A DNA stretch of 8,911 nucleotides, taken from contig CAQBRY010000073.1 of NCBI GenBank assembly GCA_948762645.1, forward strand, positions 1 through 8,911, written 5' to 3'. Below the pieces are notes generated by a model. That model did not search any database. It was not told the DNA's origin and saw only the letters and a list, made by a program, of their open reading frames with translations. Below are positions 1-5,352 of this stretch, piece after piece. The DNA is from an uncultured Eubacteriales bacterium (lineage in GTDB: Bacteria > Bacillota > Clostridia > Oscillospirales > Acutalibacteraceae). The translations under genes were made by a program, and so were the position numbers. The first letter of the stretch is position 1; the number at the start of each line of letters is the position of its first letter.

Positions 1-58
1 GAGCCTCTACATCTGCCGACATATCGGCTCTGATTTCGCATATTCTTAACTCTTTCAT
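1..58 (-). CDS. HK97-family prohead protease, N-terminal fragment (runs off window)
   Basis: Only the first 19 codons are inside the window; they read M-K-E-L-R-I-C-E-I-R-A-D-M-S-A-D-V-E-A. Phage prohead proteases of the HK97 (U35) group often begin with a short strand of this type ending in R-A, and the gene directly after a portal gene is usually this protease. It would mature the capsid by cleaving scaffold segments. The ATG (58..56) overlaps the portal stop codon as ATGA, which implies translational coupling. The assignment rests on position plus a very short N-terminus; the catalytic His and Ser are outside the window. Confidence 0.55.
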   Translation of the reverse strand, partial: MKELRICEIRADMSADVEA

Positions 59-1260
59 TTTTCTTCCGCCTCACTTAATTGATATTTATTTGCCATTTGT
101 GCGTCCACAACATTTAATGTTTGCAGCCTTTTATCTCCGTCCTCGACTTGCGGTAAATTTAAGATTTCCAAAACCTGATTTATTGTAAGCAAACCATAAG
201 GAATAAGCTGTGAAATTAAATTGATTTTCGTTGCGTTACTGCTAAACTGTAATCTACCGCTTTCAAATATTATTTGATTTCCAAATGCTTGTTCACGAAC
301 ACTCAATATTTTTCTCGTAAATTCAAGACTTAATTGTAGTGCGATAGGTTCAATGGTACTTTCATAAAATGCTGCCCATTCGTCCTCTGTATAACTGCTG
401 TTTACAATCTTCTCCGATATTCCCAAATAATCGTAAATTTTAGTTTTTATAGCCCCAATTTGCTTTTCATCAATTACAAGATTGTTGCCCGTTATCGGTA
501 TGTATTCGGTCTTTTGGTCTGTTGCGACAATTCCTCCGCTATTCGTAATTTGCAAATAATCTTTTATGAATCTCTCTTTTTCCTGTTTTAATTTTTCTGG
601 AACCATTATTTGAGTAAATTTCAAAATTCCTCTGATATTTGCGCTGCTTTTTATGCTCGCATTTATGCCCTCGTTTTGAGTATGTGCAAGTTCCAAAGCT
701 GGATTTAAAGCTGTGTTGGGAGTTCCAAATAAATCATTATCGTTAAAGTTCCGCCTTAAATGAATAATATCTGCATATGGTAATATAGCTTCTTTTCCTG
801 CTTCAAATAAAAATTTACAATAAAGATTTTCAAAACTATCTTGTAAAAACTGTGCGTTTAATGGTCTGAAAGGGTGTATCCCCAATATACTCCCTTTTTC
901 GTTCTTCTCAATATACGCAAAAGCGTTATTATGCAGAAAATAGTGAGTTACAAGCTTATATATCATGTCAAATGCGCTCATATATGGGTTGGGCTGCACC
1001 TGTAAAAGTCTATTTAATTTACAATCACCCTCACATTTCGTATGGTTGTCGTATTTTACAATATGGCTTCCTTTAAGCTTTGCAGCATTTCTTGCTATCA
1101 CGTCAACTGCGCTTCTGTAAATGTCATTTTCATAAGCATTACCCGTCCATGCACTGAACATATTAGACGTACTGTTTATTATCTCGGTTTGTACTGCTTT
1201 TGGTATCGCTTTTTTGCTTTTAAAAATTCTTTCAAAGATACTGATTTTAATTCCCTCCAA
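55..1260 (-). CDS. Phage portal protein, HK97 family
   Basis: The 401-residue product has the length and layout of Phage_portal (PF04860) proteins, which form the dodecameric ring at the capsid vertex where the terminase docks. Visible family marks are N-P-Y-M-S-A-F-D-M near residue 91, the hydrophobic stretch with N-N-A-F-A-Y-I near 111-117, and the C-terminal helix F-Y-E-S-T-I-E-P-I at 298-306. The frame is uninterrupted. The start is odd. The listed TTG (1260) lies only 3 bases after the preceding stop and has no spaced ribosome site, because GGAGGG is inside its own codons 2-3. Codon 6 is ATC (1245..1243), 8 bases after GGAGG, and would begin S-I-F-E-R-I-F-K, exactly how many portals begin after Met, so an ancestral ATG may have become ATC. 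The gene overlaps the protease by 4 bases. Confidence 0.93.
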   Translation of the reverse strand: MEGIKISIFERIFKSKKAIPKAVQTEIINSTSNMFSAWTGNAYENDIYRSAVDVIARNAAKLKGSHIVKYDNHTKCEGDCKLNRLLQVQPNPYMSAFDMIYKLVTHYFLHNNAFAYIEKNEKGSILGIHPFRPLNAQFLQDSFENLYCKFLFEAGKEAILPYADIIHLRRNFNDNDLFGTPNTALNPALELAHTQNEGINASIKSSANIRGILKFTQIMVPEKLKQEKERFIKDYLQITNSGGIVATDQKTEYIPITGNNLVIDEKQIGAIKTKIYDYLGISEKIVNSSYTEDEWAAFYESTIEPIALQLSLEFTRKILSVREQAFGNQIIFESGRLQFSSNATKINLISQLIPYGLLTINQVLEILNLPQVEDGDKRLQTLNVVDAQMANKYQLSEAEEK

Positions 1261-1263
1261 ACC

Positions 1264-1464
1264 TCAAATTACTTGACATACAAATTCCTCATGGTCTGTA
1301 TCTTTTACCATATTTCCTATACTTTCCTTTGGAATTACATTTATTTTTCCTTGTTCGTTTTCAATCTCGATAAAACCGCTAAATTCTTTACTTTCCCTCG
1401 CGATAATATCCTCTATTATAGTTCCGTCTTTCTTTATTAATCTTTTGCAATTCATATTTTTCAT
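1264..1464 (-). CDS. Small phage protein of unknown function upstream of portal
   Basis: I do not recognise this 66-codon gene. The sequence is mixed charged/beta-like, with G-F-I-E-I-E and G-K-I-N-V-I-P-K-E-S-I segments and no membrane helix or signal peptide. AAAGGAG lies directly against the first ATG (1464), so the second ATG (1455..1453), about 9 bases downstream of the GGAG, is the better start and gives a 63-residue product beginning M-N-C-K-R-L. It ends 3 bases before the first possible portal start, so the two are probably co-transcribed. Its place where a terminase gene would normally precede portal suggests a head or packaging accessory role, but that is only inference from position. 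Confidence 0.6.
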   Translation of the reverse strand: MKNMNCKRLIKKDGTIIEDIIARESKEFSGFIEIENEQGKINVIPKESIGNMVKDTDHEEFVCQVI

Positions 1465-1475
1465 CTCCTTTCTTT

Positions 1476-1786
1476 GTTTACGCCTGTTTACACCCTTTTA
1501 CGCTGCAATCTTGGGAATTTATAAATTTAATATATTCTTACAAATGGCTTTGTTATGGGATTTATAAAGCTTATGATTTGATGTGTTTACACCGTTTACG
1601 CTAGGTTTGCAAAAGTTCTCCATTTTTATCATATAACCACACTTACAATATCCCCACTTTATGCTTTTTCCATAAAGTTTCCCAAAGTGGTGCAAACAGG
1701 ATATATACTTAGCTCTAAAACCGCATAACACGGGGATTTGTGGGCTTTAGTTTTGTTTACACCCCTGCGAAAAATGCTGCGTAAAC
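1476..1786. repeat. Iteron-like cluster of GYGTAAAC, candidate replication origin
   Basis: This 326-base gap between the primase-helicase end (1791) and the next gene (1464) holds seven copies of an 8-bp motif, GTTTACRC on the plus strand. Copies lie at 1476-1483, 1486-1493, 1496-1503 (TTTTACGC, one mismatch), 1585-1592, 1594-1601 and 1755-1762, with one inverted copy at 1779-1786. The first three start exactly 10 bases apart, one helical turn, and the next pair 9 apart. The two groups flank about 80 bp that is roughly 25 % GC, with an almost pure A/T core near 1517-1540. Repeats on one helix face around an AT-rich stretch beside a primase-helicase gene are what is expected of an initiator-bound origin. 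Activity is inferred. A 70-codon open frame across it lacks a ribosome site and is not called. Confidence 0.6.
1654..1690. other. Inverted repeats with two alternative stems inside the candidate origin
   Basis: ACTTTATG (1656-1663) and CATAAAGT (1671-1678) form a perfect 8-bp inverted repeat with a 7-base loop. The left arm can alternatively pair, as CCACTTT (1654-1660), with AAAGTGG (1684-1690). No T-run follows on either strand, so it is a poor intrinsic terminator. Its position between iteron groups suggests an origin structural element or a small folded RNA. Confidence 0.4.
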
Positions 1787-1790
1787 AACT

Positions 1791-2225
1791 TTATTCATAA
1801 TTGCACCCCAAAATTGGTAAATTTCTTACTCTTTTAGTTGTACGCTTACCGTTTATAATGACCGATACAGTTTTAGATTTAATATCAAGCTTATTTAATA
1901 CTGTGGAAATTTGCTCTACTGAATATCTTTTTAATTCACTATGATTTTCTTTAAATCAGATACGGTAACATCTCTATAAACTAGATTTTTGTTAGTTTTT
2001 GAAAGCACGTCAATTACTTCTGATTGCCCTTTCAAAGGTTTTTCATGTACGGTATTTCTTTCGGCAAGTTTTATTTGCTCGTCTTTGGTAAGCCTAAACC
2101 CTTGCCGATTATTTTTAGTCTTTTCTTCAACTTGCAGCCATAATTGAAGAACATCAAAATTTGATAAACTGTCAAGGTCTATTGACGTAATGGGAACAGT
2201 CCAAAATCGTCTGCTGCCTGTTGGG
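1791..2225 (-). pseudogene. C-terminal remainder of VapE-type primase-helicase, out of frame
   Basis: Directly after the TGA that ends the upstream frame (2228..2226), another frame continues the same protein with D-P-T-G-S-R-R-F-W-T-V-P-I, the arginine-finger block that always follows the G-T-C-N motif of VirE/VapE helicases. This frame runs about 95 codons, to S-D-L-K. A second shift at the A-run 1952..1950 then returns to the original frame, reading E-N-H-S-E-L-K-R-Y-S-V-E-Q and so on to a TAA at 1793..1791. One extra A in the A6 run (2242..2237) and one missing A at 1952..1950 explain everything, and the shifts cancel. Repaired, the protein would be about 690 residues. Confidence 0.85.
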
Positions 2226-3863
2226 TCAATTAAAAATTTTTTCGCTGTTGCAAGTCCCTATTATTGCGGTGCGCCTTGCTAAAGTCTGGTCAGATCGTCC
2301 GTAAGGTAAACGATATTCATCAATTTCGGCTGTAATAAACGCCTTTAATCGTTCTAAGTCACTTTTAAAAGTAGTTTCTATTTCTCCTAATTCAACAATC
2401 CATGCACTACAACAGCGTCTGTATGTATCCTTATCTTTGGTATCTAAATACTGCCCTAACTTACAAAGTTCTTGATGTACTGCAATTTTCCTTACAAAAG
2501 TTGTTTTTCCTATACCTTGTTTTCCTTGCAACACTAAAATACCGTCTGCCCCGTAAGCCCCGTTAAATTCGTTTCTTGCCATAGACAACGCTTGCCATAA
2601 CCATTTTTTTATTAATATTTTGCTTAGCTCGTCTGGTTCCTCTATGTTCAAAATGCTAAATAATTCTTGTATTCTATCTTTACCGTCCCATTTGGCACCT
2701 TCCAACATCTCTACAACTGGATTAAAACGATTTTTTCCAGCAATTACACTTAAAAGGTCACATATACTTGATTTATCGCACTTTTTTAATTTTCCTTTTA
2801 GATTATCAAACAAAATAACAGGTAAATCATTTTGTAGAGTTTCTGGATTGTAGTCTGATTTTACGCCCTTAATCTCGATTGTCCGTTTTATTACGTTGTA
2901 TCGAACATTTACATTAATGCTTTTAAGATAATAGCTTAACGCTTTTTCGTTTAAAATTTTAAATTCTTCTCCAAAAATCGTTAAAGCCTTTTTATTTTTA
3001 GGAATTGGCTTTTTATCTGATTTCTCATAAGCTGAAAATGTATTTTTGCAGTCTGATATTGCTTTGTTTATCGTTTTGCTTTTATAATCAAGCCTATCCC
3101 ATTTTTCTCGATATAATCCTGATTTACAAAACAGGTTATCTATACGTTTAAAATTATCTCCACAATAAAATGCAAGAATATTACATAATGCTTGGTCGGC
3201 TTCACTTGGGGAATTATAGCCTTGCGCATTTCCGTTCCATAAATTTTTAAATAAATTTCCATTTTTAGCATTGTAGGCTTTGTCTATAATTTCATTGTCT
3301 GAAAGTTCAAGTTTAACGAATGATAATTCTTGTTTGTCCTCTTTTAAATATTTATTGTAGATTATTTCCGCCTGCTGCGAACGCTGCTCAATATCTTTAT
3401 TACTTCCTAAAATGTCGCCTGTAACCGTGAAAAAACGTTTTGACGAATACATTTCAATATTTCCTTTTCTCTTACCTGTACAGGAAATTTTTCCTTTACA
3501 GATGATATGCAGCCCTTTTTTACTTGGACTGTATTCTGTATAGCTGTCAAGAGTTTTTACAATATCTTTTGCTTCTTCCGTTAAACTTCCGTTTTCGTCA
3601 ATTACATTGTCTAAATCCACACCAAATATCCCATCTTCAAGTTCAATACCTATTCCGTCAAAGTTATATAGTTTTGCTGCTTTTACTGCTGTTTCATAAT
3701 CACTCCATGTTACCCTGTCATTGGATTTTGCATTGTATCCATTGTGTGGATTTTTGGGTATCTTATCATACTTACTTCTCTTTTCATTATAGACAAGCTT
3801 ATAACATACCCATTGATTTAACTTTTTAAGGCTTTCTGGTATGTTACTATACTTATCTGTCAT
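2226..3863 (-). CDS. VapE/VirE-family primase-helicase, frameshifted and truncated before the arginine finger
   Basis: This is the replication protein of the element. Residues 1-160 are a primase-polymerase (AEP) domain with D-L-D at 83-85, the S-P-S-K-K-G-L-H-I motif at 112-120 and a third motif in E-M-Y-S-S-K-R-F-F near 137-145. A linker with the PriCT-like segment about 219-275 follows. The VirE (PF05272) SF3-like helicase starts near 365, with Walker A G-K-Q-G-I-G-K-T at 447-454, Walker B around I-V-E-L-G-E at 489-494 and sensor G-T-C-N at 536-539. The frame stops at residue 545, just before D-P-T-G-S-R-R-F-W, so the product lacks the arginine finger and C-terminal region, which lie downstream in other frames. 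The start is firm: AGAGGTG precedes ATG by 7 bases, and the ATG overlaps the upstream gene stop as ATGA. Helicase activity of this fragment is doubtful. Confidence 0.9.
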   Translation of the reverse strand: MTDKYSNIPESLKKLNQWVCYKLVYNEKRSKYDKIPKNPHNGYNAKSNDRVTWSDYETAVKAAKLYNFDGIGIELEDGIFGVDLDNVIDENGSLTEEAKDIVKTLDSYTEYSPSKKGLHIICKGKISCTGKRKGNIEMYSSKRFFTVTGDILGSNKDIEQRSQQAEIIYNKYLKEDKQELSFVKLELSDNEIIDKAYNAKNGNLFKNLWNGNAQGYNSPSEADQALCNILAFYCGDNFKRIDNLFCKSGLYREKWDRLDYKSKTINKAISDCKNTFSAYEKSDKKPIPKNKKALTIFGEEFKILNEKALSYYLKSINVNVRYNVIKRTIEIKGVKSDYNPETLQNDLPVILFDNLKGKLKKCDKSSICDLLSVIAGKNRFNPVVEMLEGAKWDGKDRIQELFSILNIEEPDELSKILIKKWLWQALSMARNEFNGAYGADGILVLQGKQGIGKTTFVRKIAVHQELCKLGQYLDTKDKDTYRRCCSAWIVELGEIETTFKSDLERLKAFITAEIDEYRLPYGRSDQTLARRTAIIGTCNSEKIFN

Positions 3864-4066
3864 TTTGTATCACCTCTTATATTTGTGTTTTCTTCAAGCC
3901 ATTTTTCAAGTTTTTTTATAGGTATCACTTTGCGTCTGCCTATTTGTAGGATTGGAAAACCCTTTGAATTTGCAAGTTTATAGGCTATCGGTTTTGATAT
4001 ACCCAAAACTTCTGATAATTCTTTTACTGAAATACTTAATTGTTCCAAATTTCTAGCACCTGCCAT
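3860..4066 (-). CDS. Excisionase/AlpA-type helix-turn-helix DNA-binding protein
   Basis: This 68-residue protein is almost entirely an HTH_17 (excisionase/AlpA-like winged HTH) domain: I-S-V-K-E-L-S-E-V-L-G-I-S at 12-24, recognition-helix region K-P-I-A-Y-K-L-A-N at 25-33, then the wing Q-I-G-R-R-K-V-I-P-I-K-K-L-E-K-W-L at 41-57. Members act as excisionases or as activators of phage and satellite operons. It is the first gene of the minus-strand unit behind the promoter at 4093-4121 and overlaps the primase-helicase by 4 bases, so the two are co-translated. The ATG at 4066 has no clear ribosome site. A TTG at codon 7 has AGGTG about 8 bases upstream and would still include the whole domain, so the exact start is open. 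Confidence 0.82.
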   Translation of the reverse strand: MAGARNLEQLSISVKELSEVLGISKPIAYKLANSKGFPILQIGRRKVIPIKKLEKWLEENTNIRGDTK

Positions 4067-4092
4067 TGATTGAATTATTTTCTATTAATTCT

Positions 4093-4121
4093 ATTATATA
4101 TGCGTATAACTCTATTGTAAA
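4093..4121 (-). promoter_or_regulatory. Sigma-70 type promoter for the HTH/primase-helicase unit
   Basis: On the minus strand TTTACA (4121..4116) and a perfect TATAAT (4098..4093) are separated by exactly 17 bases. This is the best promoter-like match I found in the window. Transcription would start near 4086 and give a 5' leader of about 20 bases before the ATG at 4066. Both boxes are overlapped by the TCTATT repeats. Confidence 0.72.
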
Positions 4122-4140
4122 GAAAAATAATCAGTCGCAT

Positions 4141-4169
4141 TTAGACAATATAATTATGCTCAATTAGAT
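4141..4169 (+). promoter_or_regulatory. Possible promoter for the repressor gene
   Basis: TTAGAC (4141-4146) and TTAGAT (4164-4169) are 17 bases apart and correctly placed upstream of the repressor start at 4230. Both boxes are imperfect. A TATAAT at 4149-4154 on the same strand lacks a good -35 at proper spacing and is the alternative. Confidence 0.35.
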
Positions 4170-4229
4170 TTAAATATATTTACAATAGAATTATTATCAA
4201 TTATTATATTAAAAAAGGAGGAATATAAA

Positions 4230-4892
4230 ATGTTATTTGATAAAAGGCTTTCAAAGCTTCGCAGAGAAAAAGAAATCAGTCAAAAGGAGTGTGCAGCAGT
4301 CTTAGGGATTGAAAGTTCAAAATATAATAAATGGGAGAATGGAAAAAATTGTCCTGATTACGATACCGTATGTATGCTTGCAAACTTCTTTGGCACTACA
4401 ACTGATTATCTGCTTGGAAACTCTGATGAAAGGTATAAAAATAAAAAAGACAATTTAAAAGATTGGCAAAATAGCGTTATAGCCCATGTTACAAATAATC
4501 TTGTAAAATTTTTTGATGATTATAACGAATATAAAAAAGGCGACAATACAATGTCGCTTAAAAATGTTTTTGCCCTCGCAATTCTGGGGCAAGTAAGGAA
4601 ATGTATTGACAGCCAAACAAAGCTACTTGAGAATGTTTCTAAAATTAATCAATATCAAAATCTATCTGATATTGATAAGTTGATAAATAAATATTCATCT
4701 GAATTAGGAGAAGTAAATGTCGGAGGTTATCAAGATGATAAAGGTGTGTGGATTAATAGCATAGGAGAGGGGACAATAATTAGAACGCTCAAAGATGAAA
4801 TTGAAAAGAAAGTCCCTGACTTTAAAAATTACAAAATCGATTTTAATGATGAATGGTTTGACTTTTCCATAAAGTCCTCTGATGACGATTAA
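4230..4892 (+). CDS. XRE-family phage repressor-type transcriptional regulator
   Basis: This is a 220-residue protein with an N-terminal Cro/CI-type HTH: L-S-K-L-R-R-E-K-E-I-S-Q-K-E at 7-20, turn and recognition helix L-G-I-E-S-S-K-Y-N-K-W-E-N-G-K at 25-39, then F-F-G-T-T-T-D-Y-L-L-G-N at 53-64. The remaining 150 residues are charged and helical and resemble nothing I know. I see no LexA/S24 peptidase motifs (no A-G cleavage site, no Ser-Lys dyad), so RecA-driven self-cleavage is unlikely and induction may come through a partner protein. The start is firm: AAGGAGG (4215-4221) sits 8 bases before the ATG. It is transcribed divergently from the HTH/primase unit and ends at a strong terminator. 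The gene is intact, unlike many of its neighbours. Confidence 0.88.
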   Translation: MLFDKRLSKLRREKEISQKECAAVLGIESSKYNKWENGKNCPDYDTVCMLANFFGTTTDYLLGNSDERYKNKKDNLKDWQNSVIAHVTNNLVKFFDDYNEYKKGDNTMSLKNVFALAILGQVRKCIDSQTKLLENVSKINQYQNLSDIDKLINKYSSELGEVNVGGYQDDKGVWINSIGEGTIIRTLKDEIEKKVPDFKNYKIDFNDEWFDFSIKSSDDD

Positions 4893-4914
4893 TTAAAAGT
4901 TATAAGTATAGTAG

Positions 4915-4952
4915 CCCCTGATAATGTAAAAAGTTATCAGGGGTATTTGCTT
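4915..4952 (+). terminator. Rho-independent terminator after the repressor gene
   Basis: CCCCTGATAA (4915-4924) and TTATCAGGGG (4934-4943) form a perfect 10-bp stem with a 9-base loop, 23 bases after the repressor stop codon. The following tract TATTTGCTT is T-rich but interrupted, so termination may be moderate. It also insulates this unit from the rearranged region to the right. Confidence 0.75.
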
Positions 4953-5126
4953 CCTAAAGTATAAAATTTATAATCATGACTTCATAAATTTTTGCCCCAT
5001 ATTTAGCCCCATGCCTAATGGAAAAATTATTATATTTTATTTATAACAATTTACTATGTAAAATACAAAATGGCTTGAATACTGGAATCTATAATATTTT
5101 ATTTAATTCTATTTTACTATGGTTTT
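4944..5126. other. Gene-less AT-rich junction, possibly a decayed integrase 3' end or att region
   Basis: No complete gene is visible. A frame around 4979-5047 reads D-F-I-N-F-C-P-I-F-S-P-M-P-N-G-K and ends at TAA. It resembles the proline-containing tails of some phage tyrosine integrases and lies where the integrase usually follows the repressor, but it is too short to be sure. The segment also carries a repeated GCCCCAT (4997-5003 and 5009-5015). On the minus strand, the bases left of 5127 continue the terminase frame for only a few codons (N-K-T-I-V-K) before a TAG. Confidence 0.25.
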
Positions 5127-5352
5127 ATTCCCACTAGAAATGGCACTTCACTTCGTTGAAAACTTTTCAATTGACAGCGTATTAGACCCATTTGGCGGTG
5201 CAGGCACAACGCTTATTGCTTATGAAAAGTTAGACAGAAAGTGCTATATGATGGAACTTGAGCCAAAATATATTGATGTAATTATAGATAGGTGGAAAAA
5301 ATCAACAGGAAAAACAGCGATAAAAATAAAAGAAGGAGAAAAAATTGAATAA
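5119..5352 (+). pseudogene. C-terminal third of ParB-type N6/N4 DNA methyltransferase, separated by inversion
   Basis: The frame carries the SAM-binding motif D-P-F-G-G-A-G-T-T at residues 23-31, preceded by F-P-L-E-M-A-L-H-F-V-E-N and followed by C-Y-M-M-E-L-E-P-K-Y, the standard C-terminal end of beta-class adenine/cytosine-N4 methyltransferases. The catalytic half is missing here and lies on the opposite strand at 6972-7573. The first three codons (M-V-L, from 5119) are junction sequence rather than methyltransferase; the family match begins at F-P (5128). There is no ribosome site before the ATG. The 3' end overlaps the small terminase start by 8 bases, as in intact phages. Without motif IV it cannot methylate. 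Confidence 0.85.

Larger units (their letters stand above)
4081..4189. promoter_or_regulatory. Probable repressor operator sites between divergent genes
   Basis: TCTATTGTAA (4111-4120) and its exact reverse complement TTACAATAGA (4180-4189) lie 59 bp apart. Shorter TCTATT copies occur at 4081-4086 and 4090-4095. The copies at 4090 and 4111 overlap the -10 and -35 of the minus-strand promoter, and the 4180 copy lies between the likely plus-strand promoter and the repressor start. This arrangement suits a repressor that shuts off the HTH/primase unit and also controls itself. Binding is inferred. Confidence 0.55.

Noticed and set aside
1042..1440. A 132-codon plus-strand open frame
   Set aside because: Antisense shadow of the portal gene and the small upstream gene, both of which have better coding evidence on the minus strand.
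1710..1721. TAGCTCTAAAAC, whose reverse complement equals the first 12 bases of a well-known type II CRISPR repeat
   Set aside because: Single copy, no spacer array or matching anti-repeat, no cas gene; a 12-base coincidence.
1519..1731. A 70-codon minus-strand open frame with several cysteines in the candidate origin
   Set aside because: No ribosome site before its ATG, no family resemblance, and it spans iterons and an inverted repeat; probably chance.
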